A stretch of 64,000 nucleotides of DNA from an uncultured Thioclava sp. (GCF_913064665.1 NZ_CAJYBT010000010.1:1-64000), one strand, 5' to 3'. Counted from the stretch's first letter, positions 35,418 to 45,111 are shown. The notes: generated from the letters alone by a model not told the origin. Numbers and translations: made by a program.

Positions 35418-37498
35418 GCGGTGGCCGCGCCTTTGCGCATCCACAACACGGCGGCAAAGCCCGCAACCAGCGCAAAGCCGATCTCATCGGTGAGCGGCAG
35501 CGCGGCGATCAGCGTAAAGGCCGCGACCATCGCAAGGCCGCGCTCCCATAATGCCAGCGGACGGCCCAACCAGCCGATCACTGCCACACCCCAAAGCGCA
35601 ATCGCGATCACCGCCTTGAGAATAACGTAGGCGACCGCAGGCCAATAGCCGATTGCCACCGCCAAAGGCCCGCCATCTTGCAGCATCAAAGCGGGCGTGT
35701 AGACCGCCATGAAAGGCACCACGAATCCAGCAGCAGCAACCTTGATCGCCTCAAAACTGATCTTGAGCCCACTTTCCTTGGCGATGGGCGCGGCGGCAAA
35801 ACAGGCCAGCGCCACGGGCGGTGTCAGATCGGCGAGAATGCCGAAATAGAACACGAACATATGGCTCACGATCAGCGGCACGCCCAGCGCCAGCAGCGCA
35901 GGCCCGGCAATCGACGAGGTGATGATGTAATTCGGGATCGTCGGAATCCCCATGCCCAGCACGATACAGGTGATCATCGTCAAGATCAGCGACAGGAACA
36001 ACGAGGATTTGCCAACCCCCACGATGAACTGTCCGAATGTCGTAGCCGCCCCGGTCAGCGTCATCACCCCGATGATCGTACCCACCAGCGCGCAGGCGAT
36101 CCCCACCGGCAGCGCGGTTTTCGCGCCTTCGGCCAGACTGTCGCGGCACAGCGCCAGCGTCGCATGACCGCCCTTGATGAAGGCGTTGATCGCGATCAGC
36201 ACCGCCACGGCAGCCAGCACCGCCCAGATGCCGACCTCAAAAAACGCACCCGCCACCAGCGCGATGATGATCCAGAAAATCACCCGCAACACCTGATTGG
36301 GCAGCCCCAGCGCGACCGAACCGCCCAAGATCAAAAGCCCGGTCAGCGACAGTCCTACGGTGCCGGCAAATAGCGGCGTGTAGCCCGAAAACAGCAGGTA
36401 AACGAGCACGCCCAGCGGCAGCAGCAGATACCAGCCCTCGCGCAGCGCCTTACGCGGGCTGGGCAATTCAGATTTCGCCAAGCCGCGCAGATTGCGCTTG
36501 CCCGCCTCAAGATGCACCATCCAGAATGCGCCCAAGAAATACAGGATCGCGGGGATCAGCGCGGCCTTGACGACCTCGACATAATCGACACCCAAGGTCT
36601 CGGCCATGATGAAGGCCACAGCCCCCATCACCGGCGGCATGATCTGCCCGCCCATCGAGGCCGTGGCCTCGACCCCGCCCGCAAAAGCCGAGCGATAGCC
36701 AAAGCTTTTCATCAGCGGAATCGTGAATTGCCCGGTGGTCACGACATTGGCCACGCCCGAGCCCGAGATTGTGCCCATCAGCCCCGAAGACAGCACCGAG
36801 ACCTTGGCCGCCCCGCCCATCTTGTCGCCCACCAGCCCCAGCGAAACATCGGTGAAAAGTTTGATCATCCCGGCCTTTTCAAGGAACGAGCCGAACAGGA
36901 TAAACAGGAAAATATAGGTCGCCGAGACATAGGTCGGGATACCGTAAATCCCCTCGGTGCCATAGCTCATCTGCTCGATCACCTGTTCAAACGCATAGCC
37001 GCGATGGTTGAACGGTGAGGGGAGATATTGGCCAAACATCGCATAGGCCAGAAACGAGCCCGAGATGATCGGCAGCGCAGGCCCCATCAGCAGCCACGCT
37101 GCGGTAAAGACGGTGACCAACAGGATCACCCCGAACACCAGATCGACGCTGGTGGGGTCGCCTGCGCGCATCAAAAGCGGCGTATATTCCACCCATTGAT
37201 AGGCCGCTACAGCGACACCACAGGCGGCCAGAACATAGGCGATCGACTTGCCCAACGGCCCGTAGCCCTTGGCGATCGACAGCAGCGGAAAGCCCAGCGC
37301 CAGCAGAAATCCAACATGCACCGCGCGCGCGATCTGGCTGGAGGGCGTCACGATATGCGCGGCAAAGGCGATCTGCCAGACCGAGAAGGCCACGGCCAGC
37401 CAGAACAGCGCCCGCCCCTCGAAACTGGCGGGAAACCCTCCGGCCAGCGGATCGTGCTGCACCAATTCGGCTTCTGCGGTTTGTGTCGTCACGCCCAT
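35414..37498 (-). CDS. TRAP transporter fused permease subunit (TAXI type)
   Basis: The 694-aa protein joins the small (4-helix) and large (12-helix) TRAP subunits in one chain. Many hydrophobic segments run along it, and the family stretches GDKMGGAAKVSVLSSGLMGT, GSGVANVVTTGQFTIP and MGGQIMPPVMGAVAFIM are clear. The ATG at 37498 has GGAGGG four bases upstream. It uses an ion gradient to import an organic anion brought by the binding protein encoded just upstream. Substrate unknown. Confidence 0.93.
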   Translation of the reverse strand: MGVTTQTAEAELVQHDPLAGGFPASFEGRALFWLAVAFSVWQIAFAAHIVTPSSQIARAVHVGFLLALGFPLLSIAKGYGPLGKSIAYVLAACGVAVAAYQWVEYTPLLMRAGDPTSVDLVFGVILLVTVFTAAWLLMGPALPIISGSFLAYAMFGQYLPSPFNHRGYAFEQVIEQMSYGTEGIYGIPTYVSATYIFLFILFGSFLEKAGMIKLFTDVSLGLVGDKMGGAAKVSVLSSGLMGTISGSGVANVVTTGQFTIPLMKSFGYRSAFAGGVEATASMGGQIMPPVMGAVAFIMAETLGVDYVEVVKAALIPAILYFLGAFWMVHLEAGKRNLRGLAKSELPSPRKALREGWYLLLPLGVLVYLLFSGYTPLFAGTVGLSLTGLLILGGSVALGLPNQVLRVIFWIIIALVAGAFFEVGIWAVLAAVAVLIAINAFIKGGHATLALCRDSLAEGAKTALPVGIACALVGTIIGVMTLTGAATTFGQFIVGVGKSSLFLSLILTMITCIVLGMGIPTIPNYIITSSIAGPALLALGVPLIVSHMFVFYFGILADLTPPVALACFAAAPIAKESGLKISFEAIKVAAAGFVVPFMAVYTPALMLQDGGPLAVAIGYWPAVAYVILKAVIAIALWGVAVIGWLGRPLALWERGLAMVAAFTLIAALPLTDEIGFALVAGFAAVLWMRKGAATA

Positions 37499-37567
37499 GC
37501 ATCCCTCCCTCATGGATCAGGGGCGACCCGTCTGCGCGCGCCGCCCCTGCTTGTGTTAGCTCTGACC

Positions 37568-38518
37568 TTACTTGATCAGGCCTTTTTCTTTGTAATATTT
37601 CTCGGCACCCGGATGCAGCGGGATCGGCAGCCCTTGGATTGCTGCCTCAAGCGAAATACCGCCCGCAGCCGCATGCGCCGCCTTGAGCGTATCGAGGTTT
37701 TCAAACAACAGCTTGGTCATCTGATAGGCCTCTTCGTCGGACACATCCGACTGCGTGACAAGAATATTGGTGATCGCCACGGTGGGCACATCCGCGTCCT
37801 GACCCGGATAGGTACCCGCCGGAATGACGCCCGGCTTGTAGGGCGCGCCCAGCTTGTCAGCAATGTCGGCCGGGATCGCCACAAAGGTTACGTCCTGCGT
37901 CGTCGACAGATCCTTGAGCGCGGCATTGCCCAGACCCGAGGATTGGAAGGTCGCATCCAACTGGCGGTTCTTCATCAACTCGACCGATTCCGAGAAGGGC
38001 AGATATTCCACCTTGCCCAGATCGTCATAGCTCATCCCGGCTGCGTCAAAAATCTTGCGCGCGTTCAGCTCGGTGCCCGACTTCGCGGCCCCGACCGAGA
38101 TGCTTTTGCCCTTCAGATCGGTGATCGTGGTGGCATTCGCGTCCTTCAAAGCGGCGATCTGGATGAAGTTGGGATAGATCGCTGCGATGGCGCGCAGCTT
38201 GCTCAGCGGTGCCTTGAAGCCCGCATCGGCATTGCCTTCCCAGGCGTCTTTAACCGAGTCACCCAGCGCAAAGGCCAGCTCACCCCGTCCCTGTTGCAGC
38301 AGGTTCAGGTTCTCAACCGAGGCCTTGGTCGATTGCACCTGAACGCGGGTATCGGCCATGTTCTGGCCGTAGATTTCCGACAGCGCCACGCCCAGCGGGT
38401 AATACACCCCCGAGGTGCCCCCGGTCAGAATGTTAATGAATGTCTCGGCCTTGGCGACCGGAGCCGACAGCGCGATAATCCCGGCGACCAGCGCGCCGAG
38501 CTTGATGTTGTGAAACAT
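37568..38518 (-). CDS. TAXI family TRAP transporter substrate-binding protein
   Basis: The 316-aa protein has a Sec signal peptide (KLGALVAGIIALSAPVAKAE) followed by INILTGGTSGVYYPLG, the family's N-terminal ligand loop. STKASVENLNLLQQG and ISVGAAKSGTELNAR also match TAXI binding proteins. ATG 38518 follows GGAGG by five bases and ATG 38521 is the alternative. First gene of the importer operon. Ligand unknown, but a ligase and a crotonase encoded downstream point to a carboxylate. Confidence 0.93.
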   Translation of the reverse strand: MFHNIKLGALVAGIIALSAPVAKAETFINILTGGTSGVYYPLGVALSEIYGQNMADTRVQVQSTKASVENLNLLQQGRGELAFALGDSVKDAWEGNADAGFKAPLSKLRAIAAIYPNFIQIAALKDANATTITDLKGKSISVGAAKSGTELNARKIFDAAGMSYDDLGKVEYLPFSESVELMKNRQLDATFQSSGLGNAALKDLSTTQDVTFVAIPADIADKLGAPYKPGVIPAGTYPGQDADVPTVAITNILVTQSDVSDEEAYQMTKLLFENLDTLKAAHAAAGGISLEAAIQGLPIPLHPGAEKYYKEKGLIK

Positions 38519-38700
38519 CATCTCCTCCCGTTTTATCATTGCCCGCATTGACTTGCAGGACTGCGCCTAGCCTTAACATATTCGCGCGCAGATCAAATCA
38601 ATTCACACAGTTGCGACAAGAAAACGCGTTTGCAGCGATATGATTGCCTAAGCGCTGTGCAGGCATGGCTTTTGGCCCATTGCTGCACATTTCGCGCGGC

Positions 38701-39852
38701 TCAATCCAGCGTCTGGTGATAGCGGCGCAGCGCGACAAACACGATCACCGCCATGATCACGGCGATCCCAAGCATGTTGCCTGAGATATCGCCAACCCCT
38801 GCGCCTTTAAGCATGACCTTGCGCACGAGGCGCAGAAAATGGGTCGTGGGGATCGCGCTTCCGATCGCCTGCGCCCATGAGGGCATCGCGGCGAAGGGAA
38901 ACATGAACCCCGACAGCAAGATCGAGGGCAGCAAGGTAAAGAACGACAGTTGCATCGCCTGCATCTGGCTGCGCGCCACCGTCGAGATCAAAAATCCCAG
39001 TGCCAGATTGGTCACGATGAACAGGTTGAACCCCAGAAAGAACGCCAGCGCAGAGCCGGTGAACGGCACATTGAACAGCGCCCGCGCGGCCAGCAGAAAC
39101 ACCCCCGTCTGCACATAGCCCACCAGCACATAGGGCGCGATCTTGCCCAGCATCACCTCAAACGGGCGCACGGGGGTGGCGATCAACGTCTCCATCGTGC
39201 CGCGCTCGGTTTCGCGCACGATGGCGACGGCGGTGATCATCACCATCGTCATCGAGAGAATGACACCCAAAAGCCCCGGCACGATATTGATCGAGGTTGA
39301 GCCTTCGGGATTATAGGCGCGATGCACAACCACCGAAAACGGCGATTTGCCTTGCGCGGCAAAGGCCAGCGGCCCGCTCAGCGTTTGTGCCATCGCGGTG
39401 TCCACGATGCCAGAAATCGCGCTGGCAGCCCCACCCACAGCGGTTGGATCGGAGGCATCGGCCGATAGCAGAATTTGCGGTGCTAACCCACGCATCACGT
39501 CGCGCTCAAAATCGGGCGGAATCACCACGACGAAATTCGCGCTGCCATCGCGCAGCGCCGCCTCGCCCTGCGCAGGGCTGGTCACCACGCCTTCGAAATC
39601 GAAATAGCTTGAGGTCTTCATGCCCATCAGCACCGCGCGGCTCACCGGGCCCTCATCGGCCATCTCAACCAGCGTCGGCAAATGGCGCGGATCGGAATTG
39701 ATCGCGTAGCCAAAGATCATCAGCTGCATGATCGGCACCCCGATCATCATCACAAAGGTGATCCGGTCGCGCCGCATCTGGATGAATTCCTTGGACAGCA
39801 CCGCAAGAAACCGTCGCCAGGAGAAGCGAAAGAAGGGGAATCTTGCGCTCAT
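38701..39852 (-). CDS. ABC-2 type transporter permease
   Basis: The 383-aa membrane protein has an N-terminal helix after FLAVLSKEFIQMRRDRITFVMM, a large periplasmic loop (about 50-175) and five C-terminal helices, including LLGVILSMTMVMITAVAIVRETERGT, a signature of the YhhJ/YbhR group. With the ATPase and HlyD adaptor upstream it forms a three-part exporter, perhaps for drugs or lipids. The ATG overlaps the ATPase stop (ATGA). Confidence 0.9.
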   Translation of the reverse strand: MSARFPFFRFSWRRFLAVLSKEFIQMRRDRITFVMMIGVPIMQLMIFGYAINSDPRHLPTLVEMADEGPVSRAVLMGMKTSSYFDFEGVVTSPAQGEAALRDGSANFVVVIPPDFERDVMRGLAPQILLSADASDPTAVGGAASAISGIVDTAMAQTLSGPLAFAAQGKSPFSVVVHRAYNPEGSTSINIVPGLLGVILSMTMVMITAVAIVRETERGTMETLIATPVRPFEVMLGKIAPYVLVGYVQTGVFLLAARALFNVPFTGSALAFFLGFNLFIVTNLALGFLISTVARSQMQAMQLSFFTLLPSILLSGFMFPFAAMPSWAQAIGSAIPTTHFLRLVRKVMLKGAGVGDISGNMLGIAVIMAVIVFVALRRYHQTLD

Positions 39853-40787
39853 TTCAGATCCCCGCGAAAGTTGTCCGCAGCTCCGGTCATCAAATAGATA
39901 AAAGCTTCTTCCAGCTCTGCGGGCTTCTGCTCCCAGTTATGGGTGCCCTTGGCACGGTAGCGATCCGCCAGCGCGCTAAGCGCCGCCTCATCGGTGCCCG
40001 ATACATGCAACACCGCGCCGAACCGTGCGACCTGCACCACGGCAGGTTCGGATTTCAACGCCACCTCAAGGGACGTTATATCGGGCCCGGTGACGCGGTA
40101 AGTATGCAGCCCGATCATTTTCGGGATGTCCTGCGCCACGCCCGAAATCAGCTTTTTGCCATAGGCGATGTAGGCGATGAAATCGCATTGCACCGCCTCG
40201 TCCATGTAATGGGTCGAGACCAGCACCGTCACGCCTTGCGCCGAGAGTTTGCGGATCTCATCCCAGAAATCGCGCCGCGCCTTGGGATCGACGCCCGCAG
40301 TCGGCTCATCCAGCAACAACAACGCGGGGCCGTGGATCATGCAGGCGGCCAGCGCGAGGCGCTGCTTCCACCCACCCGACAAGTTGCCCGCAAGTTGCGC
40401 GGCGCGATCGGCCAGCCCCAGATCCTCAAGCGCCGCCTGAACCCGTTTCTTGCGCCCCTTCACGCCAAACATCTGCGCGATGAAATCAAGGTTTTCGCGG
40501 ATCGTCAGATCCTCATATAGCGAGAATTTCTGCGTCATATAGCCGACATTGGCCTTGATCCGGTCCTGCTCGCGCAGGATGTCAAAGCCCAGACAGGTGC
40601 CCGTGCCCTCATCGGGCGTGAGCAACCCGCACATCATGCGAATGGTGGTCGTCTTGCCCGAGCCGTTGGGCCCCAAGAAACCGTAAATCGCGCCTTTGGG
40701 GACATCCATATCAAAGTGATCGACCACTGTGCGCCCCGAAAACCGCTTGGTCAGGCCAGACACGGAAATGGCGGGCGCGTCACTCAT
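39849..40787 (-). CDS. ABC transporter ATP-binding protein
   Basis: The 312-aa ATPase has Walker A GPNGSGKTTT, signature LSGGWKQRLALAA, Walker B LLLLDEPTAGVD and the switch His in VSTHYMDEA. This is the drug/YbhF-like group with a C-terminal extension (about 225-312). It powers the permease encoded downstream. The ATG overlaps the adaptor gene's stop (ATGA). Only one ATPase domain is present, unlike two-domain YbhF. Confidence 0.92.
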   Translation of the reverse strand: MSDAPAISVSGLTKRFSGRTVVDHFDMDVPKGAIYGFLGPNGSGKTTTIRMMCGLLTPDEGTGTCLGFDILREQDRIKANVGYMTQKFSLYEDLTIRENLDFIAQMFGVKGRKKRVQAALEDLGLADRAAQLAGNLSGGWKQRLALAACMIHGPALLLLDEPTAGVDPKARRDFWDEIRKLSAQGVTVLVSTHYMDEAVQCDFIAYIAYGKKLISGVAQDIPKMIGLHTYRVTGPDITSLEVALKSEPAVVQVARFGAVLHVSGTDEAALSALADRYRAKGTHNWEQKPAELEEAFIYLMTGAADNFRGDLK

Positions 40788-41734
40788 GGTTTTGCGCTCA
40801 ACGTGAGGGGTTGGCCGGGCAGCAGCCCTTGGGCGTTGTTCACCCGCGCCTCAACGCGAAACACGAGGCGCGCACGCTCCTCGCGGCTATAGATGATCGG
40901 CGGGGTGTATTGTGGGCTTGAGGCCATGCGCGTGACCTTGGCTGTGATGCCGCTGGCACATCCGGTGCAGCTGACGTTGAATACCTCGCCCAGCTTGATC
41001 TGCGCGCGATCCGGTTCGGGCACGAAAAACAGCGCCTTGAGCGCATTGGGCGGCAAGATCGCCACCACTGGCGCGCCTGCGCCTGCCACCTCGCCCAGAT
41101 CGTAATAGACCTTGTCCACCAAACCGCCCACTGGCGCGTCAACCGTGCGATCACTCAGCGCCGATTGCGCCCCCGCCTCTTGCGCAAGTGCGGCGGTGTG
41201 GCTGGCCTCGGCGGCGACACGTTGGGCATTGCGCGCAGGCAACTCGGCCACCTTGAGCTGTGCTTCAAGCTGGGCGACATGCGCCGTGGCGCTGTCATAG
41301 CTGGCCTGATCGACATCGACCTTGGCCTGCGAGACCGCCCCGCTTGCGCGCAGCTGTTGGGTGCGCGCAAGGGTCGAGGCGGCCAGCGTCTGATCGGCGC
41401 GCGCTTGATCCAGCGTGGCGCGGATCACGTCAATCTCGGGCAACCGACTGCCCGTCGAGAGGTTTTCCAGATTGGCCTGCGCCACCGCCGCATTCGCCTT
41501 GGCCGCGTTGAGCGCTGCCACTTGTTGGGAATTCTCAAGGCGAAACAGCAGATCCCCTTTGTGCACCTGCATGCCCTCAACCGCGTCAAGCTGCGCAATC
41601 CGGCCAGCGGCAGCGGGCGCGGCATAGACGTAATCACCCTCGGCATACCCGTTGTAGCTTGGCACTCCATCGCCGCCAAAGCCCGGAAAAATCGCCGCCG
41701 CAAAGGTCGCAATCCAATCGACAAAAGCGCTCAT
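40784..41734 (-). CDS. HlyD family efflux adaptor
   Basis: The 316-aa membrane fusion protein has a short N-terminal hydrophobic region (WIATFAAAIFPGFGG), then VYAAPAAAGRIAQLDAVEGMQV, a lipoyl half-motif. An alpha-helical hairpin follows (about 85-180), then DAPVGGLVDKVYYDLGEVAGAGAPV, the second half. It resembles YbhG/YhiI adaptors of ABC-2 exporters. The hydrophobic start is less like a clear signal than usual, so a membrane anchor is likely. It overlaps the TetR gene stop by ATGA. Confidence 0.9.
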   Translation of the reverse strand: MSAFVDWIATFAAAIFPGFGGDGVPSYNGYAEGDYVYAAPAAAGRIAQLDAVEGMQVHKGDLLFRLENSQQVAALNAAKANAAVAQANLENLSTGSRLPEIDVIRATLDQARADQTLAASTLARTQQLRASGAVSQAKVDVDQASYDSATAHVAQLEAQLKVAELPARNAQRVAAEASHTAALAQEAGAQSALSDRTVDAPVGGLVDKVYYDLGEVAGAGAPVVAILPPNALKALFFVPEPDRAQIKLGEVFNVSCTGCASGITAKVTRMASSPQYTPPIIYSREERARLVFRVEARVNNAQGLLPGQPLTLSAKP

Positions 41735-42381
41735 GGCGTTTCTCCCACAGGGGGGTCGAGCCCCGCAAAAATCAGGGTCAGATGGTTTTCAACCAACCGA
41801 TCCATCTGCAACCCGCCCTCGGGGCGAATGGCGAAAACCTCGGACAGCAAGAGATGCGCAATCATCGGGCCAATCACGCTGCGCGCGGTCAGCTCCGGGT
41901 CGATTGCGCGGATATGCCCGCCCGCCACGCCCTGCGCCAAAAGCGCGATCATCGCAGGCAGCGCACGTTCCAGAACCGATTTGCGATAAAGCGCTGCGAT
42001 ATTGGGCGCGACGGGCGCTTCTTGCAGGATGATCATCACCACGGCGCGGGTTTTGGGCACCGCAAGCGCCTGCGCCATCGCGCGCAGGAATTGCGCCAGC
42101 ACGGGGCGCGGATCGCCGCGAAAATCGGCCATCGTCTCGAAAGCCGCCTCTGCGACCGGCTCAACCGTGCGCCGCACCAATCCTTCAAGGATCGCCTCTT
42201 TCGAGGCGAAATACAGATAGACCGTGCCCTTGGAGAACCCCGCCCGCTTGGCCACCTGATCGACGGTGGTGCGCGCATAGCCCTTTTCGGTGAACAGGCT
42301 CAGTGCAGCATCCAACACCTCATCCGGGCGCGCCTCGGCACGTCTGCGGAACTTTGGTTCTTTGGGGGTATTTTGCGTCAT
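41731..42381 (-). CDS. TetR/AcrR family transcriptional regulator
   Basis: The 216-aa repressor has a classical TetR N-terminal HTH: ALSLFTEKGYARTTVDQVA then AGFSKGTVYLYFASKEAIL. The C-terminal ligand domain is of the AcrR group. ATG 42381 is the only start that gives the standard N-terminus; the open frame beyond it runs through the operator. It heads the efflux operon and is followed by ATGA-coupled adaptor, ATPase and permease genes, so it likely represses them and itself through the palindrome 10 bp upstream. Confidence 0.92.
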   Translation of the reverse strand: MTQNTPKEPKFRRRAEARPDEVLDAALSLFTEKGYARTTVDQVAKRAGFSKGTVYLYFASKEAILEGLVRRTVEPVAEAAFETMADFRGDPRPVLAQFLRAMAQALAVPKTRAVVMIILQEAPVAPNIAALYRKSVLERALPAMIALLAQGVAGGHIRAIDPELTARSVIGPMIAHLLLSEVFAIRPEGGLQMDRLVENHLTLIFAGLDPPVGETP

Positions 42382-42391
42382 GTCAAAATAA

Positions 42392-42411
42392 ATAACTGAC
42401 CGGTCAGTTAT
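42392..42411. promoter_or_regulatory. Perfect 20-bp palindrome, likely TetR operator
   Basis: ATAACTGACC is followed by its exact reverse complement, with no spacer, 10 bp before the TetR start codon. The TGACC/GGTCA core is common in AcrR-type operators. It could also affect the divergent Hsp70 gene 107 bp away. Confidence 0.8.
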
Positions 42412-42518
42412 CAGCAAGAGGCTTTCGATATCCGCGTCCAATCCGCTTCTTCCCTTGCAGCATTGCGCAAAATTGAGTAGCCGCGCAGGTTCCGCTTTTC
42501 CTGATGAGGCCGCCGCAG

Positions 42519-43763
42519 ATGACCGCCCCAACCCTTGCAATCGACTTTGGGACCTCCAATTCCGCCGCCGCGATTCTTGAGAATGGCACCGTGCGCCACC
42601 TGCCGATCGAGGCAGAGGCACTGACCTTGCCCACGGCCGTGTTTTTCCCCGCAGACGAGGCCGAGATGCTGATCGGCACGGCCGCGGCACAGGCGCTGAT
42701 GGCGGGCGATGAGGGGCGCTATATGCGCGCACTCAAAAGCGTTCTGGGCCTGCCGTTGCTGCATGAAACGCGTCTGATCGGGGGCAAGCGGCGCACGCTG
42801 TCCTCGATCATCACAGCCTTTCTGGGCCAGATCAAAGCGCGCGCCGAGGCGCAGACCGGACAGCCCTTCACCCACGCGCTGTCAGGCCGCCCCGTGCATT
42901 TCCACTCCAACGATCCCGAGCGCGACGCGCGTGCCGAGACCGACCTGCGCGCCTGTTATCTGGCAGCTGGGTTCGAAACGGTCGACTTCCTGTTCGAACC
43001 CGAGGCCGCAGCCCTTACCTATCAAAGTCGCGGTGCGGCGGGCGAGATCGGGTTGATTGTCGATATCGGCGGCGGCACCTCGGATTTCACCGTCTTTCGC
43101 AGCCACGGCCCGCGCATCGAAGTGCTGGCAAGCCACGGCATTCGCCTTGGCGGCACCGATTTTGATCAGGCCGTGTCGATGGCGCATGTGATGGCGCATC
43201 TCGGGCATGGCGGCACGCTAAAACGCAGCTTTGGCACCGGGCTGCTTCCCGTTCCAAACGCGATCTATGTTGACCTTTCCACCTGGGCCAAAATCCCGTT
43301 CCTTTACACACGCGACACCGAACGCGCGGTCGAGGATATGGTCAAACACGCCAGCGATCCGCGCAAAATGCGCCGTCTGGAAAAGGTGATTGAGGATCAT
43401 TTGGGCCACACGCTGGCGTTCGCGGTCGAGCGCGGCAAGATCGAGGCCAATGGCGCGACCGCAAGCGAGATCGCGATGGGCTTTATCGAACCCCGATTGA
43501 ACGCACCAATCACGCCGGACTCTCTGAACGCGGCGCTGCAGGGGTTTCGCCCCGATCTGCGCGCGGCGATGGCCGAAACGCTCTCGCTCGCGGGAGTTGA
43601 CGCACGCCAGATTGACGCGGTGATCCTTGTGGGTGGCTCCAGCCTGATGGGGATGATTTCGCAAGAGGCGCAGGCGCTGTTCCCACTCGCCACACAGGAC
43701 CGCGCCGATGCCTTTACCGCCGTGGTCGATGGGCTGGCACGCGCGACCGCCCTGCGCGGATAG
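42519..43763 (+). CDS. Hsp70 family protein, YegD-like
   Basis: The 414-aa actin-fold ATPase has the phosphate-1 motif LAIDFGTSNSAAAIL, phosphate-2 VDIGGGTSDFTVF and adenosine VILVGGSSLMGM. It ends there, with no substrate-binding domain, so it is a short YegD-type protein rather than DnaK. ATG 42519 follows GAGG; an earlier in-frame ATG at 42504 lacks a site. Client and role are unknown. Confidence 0.9.
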   Translation: MTAPTLAIDFGTSNSAAAILENGTVRHLPIEAEALTLPTAVFFPADEAEMLIGTAAAQALMAGDEGRYMRALKSVLGLPLLHETRLIGGKRRTLSSIITAFLGQIKARAEAQTGQPFTHALSGRPVHFHSNDPERDARAETDLRACYLAAGFETVDFLFEPEAAALTYQSRGAAGEIGLIVDIGGGTSDFTVFRSHGPRIEVLASHGIRLGGTDFDQAVSMAHVMAHLGHGGTLKRSFGTGLLPVPNAIYVDLSTWAKIPFLYTRDTERAVEDMVKHASDPRKMRRLEKVIEDHLGHTLAFAVERGKIEANGATASEIAMGFIEPRLNAPITPDSLNAALQGFRPDLRAAMAETLSLAGVDARQIDAVILVGGSSLMGMISQEAQALFPLATQDRADAFTAVVDGLARATALRG

Positions 43764-43814
43764 ATCAGCGCGCGTCTTTACGCTATGGCTAGGGCGCAGC
43801 CAGCCGGAGGAGAC

Positions 43815-44513
43815 ATGCGCGAGGCCGATCTATACCCGCCGATCAAGACCTATCTTGAAGCTCAAGGCTATGAGGTGAAAGCGGAAATCGGTGCCTGCGA
43901 TGTGATGGCGCGGCGTGGCGATGAACCGTCCCTCGTGGTCGAGTTGAAGACGACATTCTCGCTGGCGCTGATCTTTCAGGGGATTGAACGCCAGACCCAT
44001 AGCGACCTCGTGTATCTTGCCGTTCCGGTGTCGTCCGAACGTGGCTGGAAGCTGCGCTACAAGGATATTGCGCGGCTGTGTCGACGGCTGGGGCTGGGGC
44101 TGCTGGCGGTGGATGTGAGCCGCGCCAAGGTCGAGGCGCATCTTGATCCCGGCGATCATACGCCGCGCAAAAACCGCAAGGCCGCCACGCGGTTGCTGCG
44201 CGAGTTTGAGCGCCGGGTGGGCGATCCGAATGTCGCGGGCACAACACGCACAAAACGCATGACCGCCTATCGCCAAGACGCGCTGCGCTGCGCGGCTTAC
44301 TTGGGCACGCATGGCATATCGAAACCCGCGACGATTGCCCGCGCCACCGGAGTCACGCGGGCTGCAACCCTGATGCGCGCCGATCATTACGGATGGTTCG
44401 AGCACCCCGAGCGCGGGCTTTACGCGCTGTCTCCGACTGGTCAGGCGGCGGTGCTTGAGCATGCCGCAGAATTGGACATCATTGCAGCCGCAACCCCGCC
44501 AGAGACGCCTTAA
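43815..44513 (+). CDS. DUF2161 family putative PD-(D/E)XK nuclease-like protein
   Basis: The 232-aa protein begins MREADLYPPIKTYLEAQGYEV. CDVMARRG and VVELKTTFS together form a D-(ExK) arrangement expected of the PD-(D/E)XK fold. A C-terminal winged-helix-like stretch (KPATIARATGVTRAATLM) may bind DNA. ATG 43815 has GGAGG four bases upstream. The gene's 3' end overlaps the convergent DUF3047 gene by 35 nt. Its physiological role is unknown. Confidence 0.85.
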   Translation: MREADLYPPIKTYLEAQGYEVKAEIGACDVMARRGDEPSLVVELKTTFSLALIFQGIERQTHSDLVYLAVPVSSERGWKLRYKDIARLCRRLGLGLLAVDVSRAKVEAHLDPGDHTPRKNRKAATRLLREFERRVGDPNVAGTTRTKRMTAYRQDALRCAAYLGTHGISKPATIARATGVTRAATLMRADHYGWFEHPERGLYALSPTGQAAVLEHAAELDIIAAATPPETP

Positions 44514-45111
44514 GCGTGCTGTCCGTGTCATCGCTATCAGCCGAAACAGCCAGACCAACGAGCGTCGTTTTCGCCCCGCCAAATGCCTTGGTATAATCCG
44601 TCGCCAGATCGACGTTTTCGCGATGATCGCCCGTGCCCGCCTTGCGCATGATCAGCGTCTTGCCGCGCGCGCCCAAATATGGCGAGGACAACACCGAGCC
44701 GCGCGCATGCTCGCCACCCCAGACATACATCAGCACCCGCGCCTCCTTGACGCTCAGCAACTTGCGGATCGAGGCGTTGCGGTTTTGTGCGGCCACGTTT
44801 TCGGGCATGAACACGAAATAGAGCGACAGATCGCGGTCATCCCCACCCTTTTGCGTCAGATCGGTCGCGGGCACGCTTTGCGCCACCGACCAGCGCCATG
44901 ACGCCTTGCGCACATTCCCCTGCGCAGGCGATAGCGCCGTCCAGATCAGCGACACCGCCCCATCAGAAACCACCGATACGCCATCCGCCGATTGCTGCCA
45001 GTCATTGCCGGAAAACAGCGAAAAGCGCTGTTCCTTCCAATTCCCGAAAGGCTGCGCCAGTGCCAGCCCCGGCACCAGGATTGCCAGCGTGAGGGCCAGA
45101 ATACGTTTCAT
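44479..45111 (-). CDS. DUF3047 domain-containing exported protein
   Basis: The 210-aa protein has a Sec signal peptide (ILALTLAILVPGLALAQP). The mature part contains WRWSVAQSVPATDLTQKGGDD, LYFVFM and VLMYVWGG, the DUF3047 pattern. AAGGAG lies six bases before the ATG. The function is not known; it is probably periplasmic. Confidence 0.85.
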   Translation of the reverse strand: MKRILALTLAILVPGLALAQPFGNWKEQRFSLFSGNDWQQSADGVSVVSDGAVSLIWTALSPAQGNVRKASWRWSVAQSVPATDLTQKGGDDRDLSLYFVFMPENVAAQNRNASIRKLLSVKEARVLMYVWGGEHARGSVLSSPYLGARGKTLIMRKAGTGDHRENVDLATDYTKAFGGAKTTLVGLAVSADSDDTDSTLKASLAGLRLQ

